From Ypsolopha sequella (lineage: Eukaryota; Arthropoda; Insecta; Lepidoptera; Ypsolophidae): a DNA stretch of 64,000 nucleotides. Made by a program: the position numbers and the translations under genes. The notes beneath the pieces were generated by a model. That model did not search any database. It was not told where the DNA came from and was given only the letters and a program-made list of their open reading frames with translations. This document shows, piece by piece, positions 47,601 to 56,975 of the stretch (positions are counted from its first letter, which is position 1; each line of letters starts with the position of its first letter). The stretch spans positions 8,421,501-8,485,500 of the forward strand of contig OW203992.1 in NCBI GenBank assembly GCA_934047225.1. Direction: 5' to 3'.

Positions 47601-50600
47601 TATAGGCTATAATAAAAAGTGCCCAAGCTGAAATCGGGGCAGAGTTGAATAAAAACGAGCGGAGCTGCGGGCAAAAGGCTAGTTATAAGTAAAATAAGAG
47701 AGTAACAACATCGGCCAATAATTTTTTTTTTAAGTTTGGCGGAAATAATTAAAATTGTATGTGCTTTTTTCGTAAACATACAATTTGATTTAAAAAAAAA
47801 GAAAAATGTGGCTTCGTTTAAATTTTTAAGCATCTTTTGACGCGCTCAGTTTTTTTATAAAACTAAATGGTACATGATCTAAAAATAATATCAAACTCTT
47901 CCGATTTTTTATCTGTTTCCGGTATTTACTCATCATGTTTAAACATTTCCGCCATTAAAACAATTCTGTTATTTTTATAATTTTTGTTACGATCAATATC
48001 TATACTAATAATAGAGTAGTAAAAAATTCGTTTCTGTAAATTGAATATTTTTGCGAAGTGTTTATTGAAATGGCTATATTAAGAACCCGGTCCGCGACGA
48101 CGACAGTTTTGATGCAAAGCATTTTGTTCAACATTTTCCTGGCCTTTATTGCGATGTTTTTGGAAAAACCAAGGACATACACCACTTCATATTGGCCGTT
48201 TAAATGAATGCCTAAAATTATTTGATTGAATTGTTTCTCTTTTGCAAATTATTTTGGTACTTACGAGCCCGTTCCGAATAGTTCTTTATAATGTCTAAGT
48301 ACCAAAATAATTCGCAAAGGAGAAACAATTCAATCAAATAAATTTTAGGACTTCATTTAGACGGCCAATATGAATGGTCCCTGGTTTTTACAAAAACATC
48401 GCGGTAAAGATGAGAAAGATATTTAAAAGATACTTCGCATCAAACGGACGAAAAATACGGAGCGGGTTCTTAATATTGTATGAGGGCAAAACTACAAATT
48501 TTACCATTTTTGCCTGTCTGTCTGTTCCGTTTTAACTCTAGAACCACTCAACGGATTTGAATGCGGTTTTCTTTATTATCATCGTAGTGACCTTGGTCAA
48601 CATATTGAATCGGGTTTGGTCCTGTCAGATATGTGGCAACGCATCGACACCAATATCTAGTTTAGTAAGTAAACACAGAGTCTTGCGTCTTTTTCTTAGC
48701 ATTATTTTTTTAAATTGATTATCATGTTGCTTTACGAATGACTCTTTAAATAAAATGTATTTTCAGTTACCTAGTTAAGATTACATAATTAAGATTTGTA
48801 ACTTATCATGTGAAGTGTTGAGTTCTTATTACCTATTTATATAAATAACTGAATCTTCAAGGCCAATAGTAACTCATTAATGTAACTAAATGATATTTGT
48901 ATAAGACTGTTTGTATCCGAAATAAATAAATAAATAAAAAATAAATAATTCCTAGTGTAAAATTATGTATATTTATTGTTTAGCACAGTAAAATCCGTTA
49001 TTGGCACTATTAGCTGATGTAATATTTAGTTAATGTTTATTGTATTTGCTGTGGATTTTTGTTCATAAATAAAATAAAATGTAGGGGAGTTATAAAATAA
49101 CCACCATACCGAAAACTGACGATAATTAAAATACACTGCCACGCGAGCGAAACTGCGGGCAAAGACAACACTTAAAAGTATATTACAGGTCGCGGCAGTA
49201 AATAATGCACATCGTGTCGTAGTGTCATCTCTGTCGCACGAAGCAGTCCGGTGACAAAGACGACTCTCTACAAAGCCGAAGATAGCCGATGTGCACTATT
49301 TTCTGCCGGGTACTGTACAGAATAAATGCATGAATAATCAAATACTAGCAAACAATCTGTCTGTTCTGCGATAGAAGGTTTATATTTTTAGTAAAATCAG
49401 GGAAGCCTACATCGAACTAGGTGTTCTAAAAATTACCTCCGAAAGACTATAGATACATACCACCATAATCATGCAGTTCAGTAATATAGGAATGGAGAAC
49501 ACAACTGATATGAATAGACCCTTGCTGTCGAAATACTGCTGTCTTGAGAATAGGGTCCAGTTCCTCGCAGCCACTTCATTTATGCTCTCTGAGAAATACA
49601 CCAGCAACACTGGAAAAATAACAAAATTAATATTATTATAATGAAATTATACGCCTCCTGGGCAGCCACCCTAGAAAACGACATCTTCATTCAATTAAGA
49701 ACTATTACGAAAGACTAGACCTACATAATTATTTTGTAGTTTACATCGTGAATCGGATTTTCCGCCAAAAAGTGCTCGACTCGAAACGATATTTTTTTGT
49801 ATTTAACATTTTGAAGTAAGTTTAAATAGGGATTTCTCATACTCCTGTCACAATATTTTTCCCCAATATTGAGCAACGTGACTTTCAATATAATGAGTTT
49901 AATTTAAATTTATTTAACTCCTTATCCTATAGAGCATTTATTTTATTTTTATGTTTTGTAATAATTAAAACGGCGTATAAAAACTTATTTTCGAAATATT
50001 ATCGCACGAAGTACCCGCACGGTGGCCGCTATATATATATTTTTTTTTTTTCTGTTAAAGTAGGTTAAGTAGGTTATGTCATAAGGTTGTATATATATTT
50101 TTATTCATACTCAAATGTCATTCATTTAAACTCATTAGTCATAAGGTTGTATAATTATATTTTATGTCATTTACTGTGTATAATTCGACTGATGCCGGCC
50201 CCAAAGTAGGCCGAAATATATTTCGAAAATAAGTTTTTATACGCCGTTTTACTTATCCTATAGATCTACTATAAATTGTCTCGTTTTATTTTTGAGAAAG
50301 GCACTATACATTCTTTGACCGTAATTAGCCCTCCCTGGCCTGGTTTATAAAAGTCCTCGCCCTGCAGGCTCGGACTTCCAGGGAGAGCTCACTTACTCGC
50401 TCTCAGCAGTAAGTACATTACTCCTGTTTTTAGCTTTTTAAACACAACTGATTTTCATAAAAATCTTCATGTAGGAGATGGGCTCATTGGTCATAGATCT
50501 TGCCATAGATAAATAAATTATTTATCTATGATCCTACTATGGCGGCCAGGTCGAGCCCTATCATCCAATTTCGGCTCCATGTATTTCTTTCGTCAGTCTT

Positions 50601-53600
50601 CATTCATCCATCCACTTTATCCATCTATACCTATACATACTAATAATAAATAGTAAAAAAGTCGTGTCTCTTTTAGTATCAACGTTTTTACAGAAACCAT
50701 CATTGATCTTCAATTTTAACTTTTTAGACATTAAGTAATTTATTCGACAAAGAAACCGTGCAGTCTTACAAATGCCGCCAAAATGGTAAAATCAGATTAT
50801 TAAAGTAAAAACCATAATAAATTATACTTTTCAAAATAAAAGACGTAGCAATACATTGCTCAAAATAGGTTTAACTCGAACTGTTTTAAAATCAGGAGAC
50901 ATTTGTGTAAAAAAATCATTCAAGATGATCATTGGCAAAAAAAATGTATCTGCCTAGTATGCATAATCAACGAAAAAAGTTGTTTTCCAGTTTTGCAACT
51001 ACTTTCCTTAGCTATATACCATACCTAACTACAATTTAACCTTATACATTAAATATCAAGTTACAAAGTGGAAATAAGTATATTACTTTGCCTTACCCTA
51101 AAACACTTGTAAGACTTCTATTAAAAGATTAAATGGTAACAAGTATTACACAATGAGAACTTATATTTAATAGCACAAGTAATTTACTTCGTAAGTAAAT
51201 GTTACAATATAAAAAAATATGAACTAACATTACGATTAATATTTTGACTCTTGAAGCATCATAAGTTGAATCAATATCCATATAATAACAATGATTATAG
51301 AAGGTTAAATTATAATAAATTGTGAAACTCTACTCGTCCACATGAACAACTTTTCCAATGAGGGCTATGTACTACTTACATACATAGTAAGTAGCAAAAG
51401 TGCCATCTTTGTACACAACATCTGTTCTAAAACAATATATGTTAAAATGTGTAGTTAATCATGTGTGTAAATGTACAAAAAGTGTAAAAAATAAATACAT
51501 TCATATGTTTTCTTATTATGAGTTCACACTCATCAGAAAAATTATTCTGACAATGTGTGTGACTCAGAATTTTAAATTGTATGGTTTTATTTTAATGTGA
51601 ATTATAATAACTGTCACTATGGAGGTGATTTATGTGGTATGTCTGAGGTTTTTTTTTATCCACCAAAGTGCTTACAGTACTCCCAAAGTAATAATGCGCA
51701 TACAAATCTTCGCCACTGTTCGGGAAAGTTCGTATTTCCTTACACTTTCTATACAAGCAATAAGGTCACATAGTATGTCCAGTCGCTCGGCTACAGATTT
51801 GTATGCGCATTATTACTTTGGGAGCTACAGTTTACTTGTTTTTTCAGTTCCAACAATGGTTGCTAAAAGGGCCCGAATATTTAATTTCTTTTAAACTGAA
51901 AATATGCCACCGTTTGATACATACGCTGCTTTACAAATCCTTTTTTACCCATTTTAATGCTGACAGCACCTTAAGTAACTAAATAACTGTTTGATAGTCT
52001 TACTTGGTAATGACAATAATTATTAGAAAACGTAGTACAAAAATTCAAAATTCAAAAAGTTTATTTTGCAAAGTAGGTATATATAATACACGTTTCACAA
52101 GTCAAATTTTAATCTTATAAAAATATATGTAATAAAATAATAAATGTACATGAACTAGATTAAATGTTTATTTAATTTATGTAGCAATATATATACGATT
52201 AAAATTATAGGTAAAATATTATTATACAAGGTGAAATCCAATCAACCGCCCGAACCCATACCGGAGACCCGGAACAAGGTTTACTTTATACTAATAATAC
52301 TTTAGTAGTATAAAGTACTAAATTTTTGTGAGATAAAGATAATAAATACATTAGCAGCTATAATCACCTGCTAAATGTACTGGTTACACCAAGATAATTA
52401 ATGTTTCAGACAAGGTCAGACATAATTAAGCTTGCCTTGATCAATAACATGTTATTATCATATATTGCACACATTAATTTATACCAACATTATTTTTAAA
52501 TACTCAGTGATGAATCATGAATTTCAGATAGTTACTGTAAGATGGATCCAAGCCACAATCTGGACTGCAATCTATTGTATTACTGTTGTACTGAGGGTTG
52601 AGGATAAATGACTGTAGGTAGTAAAAATTATGGCATGGAAAGTAACTAAGAGAAGGAGAGCATTTCTCCAAATAAAGATATGGAAAAGGTTTACTGATTA
52701 TCATCATGACACGGTCTGCTTAAAAAATCGGTCAACATAAATACTCAGTTAAAACTGTAAAATATCTAATCCATCAGAATCTACATACAATATTATAATT
52801 TAAATTGCTAATAAGTGTTGATAAGCATTTATTTGCATGTTAAAACCTACAACTAGACATTACGCATGCCCATGTTGAAACCATTGAAATGCTTATGTCA
52901 ATGCCTTAAAATAATTAATCATACATGCAAAGTGAGGATAATATTAATGATTGTTGGTCAGTGACATTCAATTTCACCATTTTATCAGCATCATTACTTT
53001 ATAGTGATGAATAATAAATTATAATGAAATAAGAAATAGTATTGCATAATACAATGCTTTAGAACATGCATTGTGTATCCATTTAAAGACTAGTATTAAG
53101 ATATGAAGACTATAAGGAAAATGACCAAGGTTATATGACCAATAACCACCTCAAGTTATAAGAGCAAAAAATGTTGATACAGAAATATAAACATTGATAA
53201 AACTTACACAGCATTGTGAACAGGACAACTTGAAAATTGCCATAGTTTCGTGTGGAGAAACATGTGATGGTCACAAGGACGTGAAATGACAATAAGGCTA
53301 TTAACCAGGGGTCTCTCCATTCAATCTGGAAAAAAAATATATGTTTACCATAAAGTTCAACAATTCTTTCCTTTAAATTTCACCACAGTTTAAGTATATA
53401 ATTCTATTTATAATTTCTATTTCATATATTTCATTAAAAAATGTAAGAATTACTTGGTAAAAGGAAATACATTATTATACTAAATATAGATATTTTCTGG
53501 GACTGACTGCACAGCTTCATTGCCATCCAAGTCATTAATAAATTCAGAGATAAGATTGCAGTCAATCTTTAGCCAATTCATTGCAAAAATATATTACTTA

Positions 53601-54811
53601 TGTTATTGAGGTCAGGGATACCTAGTCAGATTTGATAGTAATGTCACATATCCTGGTTATATATTTATATAGTTATTTTAACTTGGCAGTGGTAAAATAG
53701 GCATGTAAAATGTTTATGAAATGGTTTTTGTTCACTATATTGTGATCCACCCATCCATCGGCTTGTCTTGGTCCACTACTGGCCTTTCCAAGATTTCACC
53801 ACTCTTGGCGGTCCTCATATTCATATTCATATTCTTTATTGTACACAAAAGAAACATAATTTTTACAAAGTACTTAGATAATATATCATGTACATAGGAG
53901 AGCTTATCTCTTAAAAGAGATTTCTTCCAGCAAACCCGGATTAAAAAAGAGAAGTCATAATAAAAAGTAGACATACATACATGTACACTAAATATGTTAA
54001 TATAATTACACCCTATGATTATAAATAACAACAATATACCTACATAAATAATAATGCAGTAACTATTTAAACAATAAATATATTTACTTATATATATCAT
54101 ATTTACAAAAAATAAGATAAAAATACATAACAATAGTTCCAGGTCCTCCTGGAAGAAATGCCTGATGCGGTGCCGAAACCCTCAAAGCAGTGACACTGCT
54201 GCCCTTTGTCTGTTTTATATAAAAGCCGGCAATAGGGGATAGATATACAGCAATCAATCAGTCCCAGGCACAGTAGGCGACCTGGTTATGCCCATTTGAA
54301 AACTGTCCTCTTAATCTTCCCCGAATAACTTTGGGGGGGTTTGTGAGTAAGATGGTGGTACCTCCACAGTCAAGCCCGGCATCAGCTATACCAACTATCA
54401 CTACTATTTTGTAAGGCAGATAAAAATATTGCTGGATCATTTTTAAAATAAATAATAAGAGTAGTAGGAGTTCAGGAAAATAGGGATTATAATGGATAAA
54501 AAAAATGTATTTCCCTATTGTGCAAACTATCTGAGAAGGTGCCGGTCTGTTAAACGCTAACTACGCCTGCTTGATCAACCATCGATTTAATAGGGGCGGA
54601 AAGTATGACTTATTCTTGAAAAGAATATAAAATTATAAGTATTGTTTTTATAGATACCAGCGTCTTGAGATAAATAGTCACAAATCTGAGCCCATAAATC
54701 CATATTTTTGCTGCAGTGTAATGATCAGACGTAAAACCAAAGTTGGTAACTTACGCTGCGAATGTAAGAAACAAAGTCAGATATCTCATTCACTTCTATA
54801 AAGCCGTCCAT
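44495..54811 (-). CDS. Tmem18: Transmembrane protein 18 (TMEM18), 4 exons
   Basis: Complement join: 54811-54755, 53325-53208, 49609-49461, 44611-44495; 146 aa (human TMEM18 is 140). A small multi-pass protein of the inner nuclear membrane; in vertebrates it is reported to bind DNA and to be linked to body-weight regulation. Visible: N-terminal [13 protein letters not shown]; the family signature [14 protein letters not shown] (about residues 21-34, start of TM1); a second hydrophobic segment VVLFTMLLLLVYF; the highly conserved [20 protein letters not shown]; then a third segment [20 protein letters not shown]; and a Lys/Arg/Gln-rich tail after [16 protein letters not shown]. Introns are GT-AG with phases 0, 1 and 0, and the frame is kept throughout. 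I found no break. Introns of 1.4, 3.6 and 4.8 kb are rich in transposons. Confidence 0.95.
44700..45058 (-). mobile_element. tRNA-derived SINE in TMEM18 intron 3
   Basis: On the minus strand the head (45055-44990) has GCGGTAGAACGCTGGCGTCGC (A-box like) and a GGTTCTGACCCCGG B-box region. It is followed by GTCGGGCATGCACCAATGAG and a body to about 44705 that contains CCCAACGTTGGGATG. Pol III promoter-like boxes and the absence of coding sequence fit a SINE. It ends next to the TTAA element at 45060. Confidence 0.6.
45064..45414. mobile_element. TTAA-bounded palindromic MITE
   Basis: TTAA (45060-45063), GAGCGGTTTCGCAGCCGG to CCGGTTGCGAAACCGCTC, TTAA (45415-45418). 351 bp, same family as 34388-34748. 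Arms share CATCGCAAAGT and TGGTTTCTGTAAATT. It lies in TMEM18 intron 3. Confidence 0.85.
45787..46190 (-). pseudogene. RTE-type LINE reverse transcriptase, C-terminal end
   Basis: Read from 46160 downwards: [20 protein letters not shown], then [19 protein letters not shown], then a [15 protein letters not shown] region. The MLRW..GVTR.DK.RNEY motif is the hallmark C-terminus of RTE/BovB-like endonuclease-reverse transcriptases. In-frame stops are present (one after FKVAPIVMR). It is 5'-truncated and lacks the catalytic blocks. The flanks carry an inverted ATCATCTTATT / ATTTTTATCATC pair. Confidence 0.8.
46380..46440 (-). other. tRNA-like A/B-box fragment
   Basis: On the minus strand: TAGCGGAGTCGGTAGCGCG (A box), a CTGTCAT anticodon-type loop and AGGTTTAAATCCTGG (B box). 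The stems do not pair well enough for a tRNA gene. It is probably the head of a SINE; Asp (GTC) origin is only suggested by the loop. Confidence 0.5.
46886..47285. mobile_element. 400-bp TTAA-bounded MITE, family H, copy 2
   Basis: TTAA (46882-46885), GAGTCGGAGTTCCGAGAT to ATCTCGGAACACCGACCC, TTAA (47286-47289). Its order is the exact reverse of 41280-41679. It lies in TMEM18 intron 3. Confidence 0.85.
47385..47686 (+). mobile_element. Helitron-like element with CTAG end
   Basis: CTAATAAAACATTAG and GACTGTACATTGAAGAAAA, then ACAGAACGGATTTGGATGCGG, AAGCTGAAATCGGGGCAG, and the terminus GCTGCGGGCAAAAGGCTAG before T. It keeps the best 3' end among the copies here. Confidence 0.65.
48000..48600 (+). 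mobile_element. Helitron-like element split by a TTAA palindrome
   Basis: Starts TCTATACTAATAATAGAG and runs to GTGACCTTGGTCAACATA. Its sequence resumes after the insert at 48470-48600 with GAGGGCAAAACTACAAATTT and ACCACTCAACGGATTTGAATG. The right end is cut by a family E fragment at 48603. Confidence 0.65.
48083..48469. mobile_element. 387-bp TTAA-bounded palindrome inside the Helitron
   Basis: TTAA (48079-48082), GAACCCGGTCCGCG at the left, GGAGCGGGTTC at the right, TTAA (48470-48473). Arms pair through ATATTGGCCGTTTAAATGAA and AATTGTTTCTCTTTTGC. The nesting shows it came after the host repeat. Confidence 0.8.
48603..48652. repeat. Family E right-end fragment
   Basis: GGTTTGGTCCTGTCAGATATG followed by CGCATCGACACC matches the terminal part of the family E MITE. 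Only about 50 bp remain. Confidence 0.5.
49079..49165 (+). mobile_element. Helitron-like 3' end fragment
   Basis: AGTTATAAAATAACCACC, CCGAAAACTGACG and GCGAGCGAAACTGCGGGCAAAG match the last third of the TCTATACTAATAATA family. Confidence 0.5.
49186..49316. mobile_element. Short inverted-repeat element
   Basis: ACAGGTCGCGGCAGTAAATAATGC..CATCG pairs with CGATGTGCACTATTTTCTGCCGGGTACTGT. It lies 145 bp beyond TMEM18 exon 3, in intron 3. No other copy here. Confidence 0.6.
49461..49609 (-). CDS. Tmem18: TMEM18 exon 3
   Basis: 149 nt after the acceptor TTTTCCAG, encoding [17 protein letters not shown] through LLNCMIMV, donor GTATGT. It holds the most conserved block of the family. Confidence 0.95.
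49969..50252. mobile_element. Inverted-repeat element, about 280 bp
   Basis: AAAACGGCGTATAAAAACTTATTTTCG at the left and its near-perfect reverse complement at 50222-50250. The inside has two ATAAGGTTGTATA repeats. Part of the right arm (GATGCCGGCCCCAAAGTAGG) is shared with about 16680-16705. Confidence 0.7.
50346..50410 (+). promoter_or_regulatory. TATA box with following donor-like site, weak
   Basis: TATAAAAG (50346-50353) sits in a GC-richer block, and a GTAAGT donor-like site begins at 50409. The spacing would suit a TATA promoter with a short non-coding first exon on the + strand. It lies in TMEM18 intron 2, on the opposite strand, and I find no downstream exon that would confirm a gene. 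Confidence 0.25.
50411..51677. other. TMEM18 intron 2, mostly featureless
   Basis: 50460-50560 has ATCTATGATCC/ATAGATAAATAAATTATTTATCTATG, a small palindrome. 50635-50672 is the start of one more Helitron-like repeat (ACATACTAATAATAAATAG). The rest is AT-rich with nothing seen. Confidence 0.4.
51678..51826. mobile_element. Short inverted-repeat element, about 150 bp
   Basis: CTCCCAAAGTAATAATGCGCATACAAATC is mirrored exactly by GATTTGTATGCGCATTATTACTTTGGGAG. The interior is unpaired. The clean 29-bp arms suggest a fairly recent insertion. Confidence 0.75.
52050..52210 (-). mobile_element. LINE 3' end
   Basis: AAATTCAAAATTCAAAAAGTTTATTTTGC followed by AT-rich UTR-like DNA. This is the reversed tail of a CR1/Jockey-type element with a short tandem terminus. 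No coding part. Confidence 0.45.
52223..52275. repeat. End fragment of a hairpin element
   Basis: TATACAAGGTGAAATCCAATCAACCGCCCGAA resembles the sequence near 31210-31240 (AATCGACCGCCCGAATTCC). Only one end is present. Confidence 0.4.
52494..52572. repeat. 80-bp dispersed repeat
   Basis: GAATCATGAATTTCAGATAG and GTTACTGTAAGATGGATCC..CTGGACTGCA match 24262-24345 in the same orientation, nearly base for base. Part of an unidentified repeat. Confidence 0.65.
53208..53325 (-). CDS. Tmem18: TMEM18 exon 2
   Basis: 118 nt after the acceptor TTTTTTTCCAG. It encodes [12 protein letters not shown] through LFTML and ends with the first base of a Leu codon before GTAAGT. It holds TM1 and the start of TM2. 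Confidence 0.93.
53738..54392 (-). mobile_element. Interspersed repeat family D, interrupted
   Basis: The part 53738-53816 (CCATCCATCGGC..GGCGGTCCTC) and the part 54142-54392 (GGTCCTCCTGGAAGAA..TGGAGG complement) are the two halves of one copy of 16008-16372. The seven bases GGTCCTC occur on both sides of the break. Confidence 0.8.
53817..54141 (-). mobile_element. Retroelement tail inserted into family D copy
   Basis: Between the duplicated GGTCCTC sites lie 325 bp that read on the minus strand as AT-rich 3' UTR, GTGTACAATAAAGAATATG and a (GAATAT)n tail. Tail plus target duplication fits LINE-type insertion with 5' truncation. The 132-codon frame across it is incidental. Confidence 0.7.
54755..54811 (-). 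CDS. Tmem18: TMEM18 exon 1
   Basis: 19 codons from the ATG at 54811, [19 protein letters not shown], then donor GTAAGTT. It is chosen because it splices in frame (phase 0) to IEWRDPWL. The first exon of other animal TMEM18 proteins is equally short and poorly conserved, so this exon is the least certain. Confidence 0.8.
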
Positions 54812-55151
54812 TGTAATGTTAGAGTTGTAGAGCCTATAATACACGAATTAACTTTGCCCTTTTGTACTAAACTTCACAGCACAAAAATACGAAATTATAT
54901 TTATTTGCAAAATAATCGGCTAATAGTGATAGCACTGAATTGTCTTCTTTGAACAAAACAATCGTTCGTTCATTCATTAATTTGTTTGACATTTGATATT
55001 TTTAAGGAGTTTTTTTTTTTCAGTTCATCCTTGCCAAGTTTAATCAAATTAATAATAATAATGTTTAATTTATGTTTATTGTGTTATCTTGTGACATTTT
55101 ACGTAAGTTTGTCTGTCATGTTTCAGGTAAGTACTTTGAAAGCAACATTAC

Positions 55152-55272
55152 ATACAACCCGGCCGAGTTAACTTGGCACCTGGGGAGCGATAGATAAATG
55201 TATCCTCTAGTATGAGCGATAGCAGCAAGGACAAGGAAAGCGGGGTGCCAAATTAACTAGGCCGGGTTGTTG
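55152..55272. mobile_element. Palindromic MITE between TMEM18 and THAP exon
   Basis: ACAACCCGGCCGAGTTAACTTGGCACC and GGTGCCAAATTAACTAGGCCGGGTTGT form the arms. Inner AGCGATAGATAA..TATGAGCGATAG is a direct repeat. About 120 bp. Confidence 0.8.
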
Positions 55273-55464
55273 CCAATTTTTGTTTATTTTCAACTTAGGA
55301 GCAACGCGGACCTACGGTAGGGAGTAGCCATACGCTGCGTTCCCCTCTGCCAAAGTACAAGCCCAAGTGGGCATACGCATCTAATAAAAGTAGTTGCGCT
55401 CGGATTTCTAGCTAGACCGAGTCGAGACACACGAGTGAATGCCGTACTAGGCCTTAGAATAAAA

Positions 55465-55544
55465 ATGCCGAATTGTTCAGTTTTCTGCTGTAAACAAAGG
55501 TCTGGGACATCAAACTTGCAAAAAGATGATGTTACATTTCACAT
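55465..55544 (+). CDS. THAP-domain first exon
   Basis: From the ATG at 55465: MPNCSVFCCKQRSGTSNLQK then DDVTFH, with two bases before GTAAGT (phase 2 donor). THAP zinc fingers begin M-x2-C-x4-C as here and continue FHxFP across a phase 2 intron in the same place, as seen also at 61867/61556. The exon is intact and has a good donor, so it could be the first exon of a real THAP protein. I cannot find the second exon to its right within the window, so it may instead be a transposon remnant. It is divergent from TMEM18 (starts 654 bp apart). Confidence 0.6.
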
Positions 55545-55724
55545 GTAAGTAAATTCTTGTCATATTACTTCTATTTAATGAGGGATTTTCAAAGTCAAAT
55601 TAAAAAAGAAAAAGTAGTACCGAACGACTCCATAGATGGTGCAACTTGTACTAAAAGTGTCAATAAATGTGTTTCTGGCAACACTAGATTCATGTATTAT
55701 TGCTAAGATCTATTGTTCTTTTCA

Positions 55725-55793
55725 TAGTGAATTTTTAGGGAAACTGTGTATTCCTATATTTTTACAATTAGCCACAACGCATGAGCTGACCAT
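55725..55793 (-). pseudogene. THAP-domain N-terminal fragment
   Basis: From the ATG at 55793: MVSSCVVANCKNIGIHSFPK, then NSL and TGA at 55722. C-x4-C and HSFPK are the THAP start and first core motif, read without an intron. The rest of the finger (C-x2-H, AVPTIF) is missing. The longer open frame extending upstream to 56117 is not part of it. Confidence 0.55.
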
Positions 55794-56306
55794 GTTCAAA
55801 ATTGAATGAATATTTTTGTGAAGGGTGTTGTTGGATTTGACACTTGACTTGAAATTATTTAGCCCACAAAATATTGCTGCCCACAGATTAAAAAATAATC
55901 TTTGATTTTTGACACTTGAAAGCAGGGTAACGCCATCTATGTTTACCTCTGAAAGCTTGATCAAGGTCAGTCTGGAAAACCGCTCATTACATTTCAACAG
56001 AACATTCGTATATTTTATTATAATGTAAACATCAGATTTGTTTGCCAACCTCGAGTCCGCTCGCCCGTGCATACGGATTTGTCGAGCGATAAATCCTACT
56101 TCTCGCCGATGAACCATGTAGTGATATTACATTACATGGTGTTTAGTGGTCGTGTATCGATAAATTTAAGTGACGGCGAATAACATGTTTGTGACAAATT
56201 ATCGTACTTTATCTCTATTGTACGTTATTATTACGGATATTATTTATGTTGCAAGGTTAAGGTCGTGTGGACAGGCTGTTTGTAAAAGTACTGCTGTCTT
56301 TTAACT

Positions 56307-56975
56307 AGATAAGATAAGATAAGATGCGTTTATTCATGAATGTAGGTAGGTAGTAATACATTTGATCTTAAAGATAACTTATGTGCTCTACACTCTGCCG
56401 AAAGGCGTATGAATATAAAATTAATTAACATAAAAAGGTTTTTTAACATTAGCATGCATTCATGAGATGTAATTAGATATGTAATTAATAGGCAGTCGGG
56501 TCTCAGCCTTAGACTTAACTTATAAAGAAAATAATTGTATTTTAATGAAACATGTCAAAGATTTGAATAATTACAATAACAAATATCTATGTCACAATAT
56601 AATACGAGTATTAGATTGGTTTATCATTAATAAACTCTTTCACTGTATAATAACATTTATCAGTTAAAAGATTGAATAATTTATTTTTAAATACATTTAT
56701 ACTGAGATCTTTCCATGTTTTTGGAATTGTATTAAATAATTTAGGGCCCATGACAAATATACTTCTGTGTAAAAGTTCTGTTTTGTATTTATTGATGCAT
56801 AATCTGTCCTGATTTCTTCGGTTTCTCTTTTTTATATAAAGACCAGGCAATGTTAGAAGTTTTAGTGACTTAAAGTGTGGCTTGCAACTTTCAAAGGTTT
56901 TGAGCCCACATATGGCCCTAATGCACCTTTTCTGTGCTTTGAATAGGGTCTCTTTTTCTAGAGTAAGTACTTTAT
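56307..56975 (-). mobile_element. CR1/Jockey-type LINE 3' end
   Basis: C-terminal coding part at 56850-56611 (LHRSIFVMGPKLFNTIPKTW then FKNKLFNLLTDKCYY), then a 3' UTR that ends in (TTATC)n at 56307-56325. This is the usual end of CR1/Jockey-group LINEs. Upstream RT motifs are absent after about 56975. Confidence 0.75.

Noticed and set aside
53735..54133. 132-codon minus-strand frame
   Set aside because: It crosses the border between family D and the inserted LINE tail, so it is a chance fusion.
55722..56117. 131-codon minus-strand open frame
   Set aside because: Only its last 23 codons resemble anything (a THAP start at its own ATG, 55793). The upstream part shows no domain and is probably chance.
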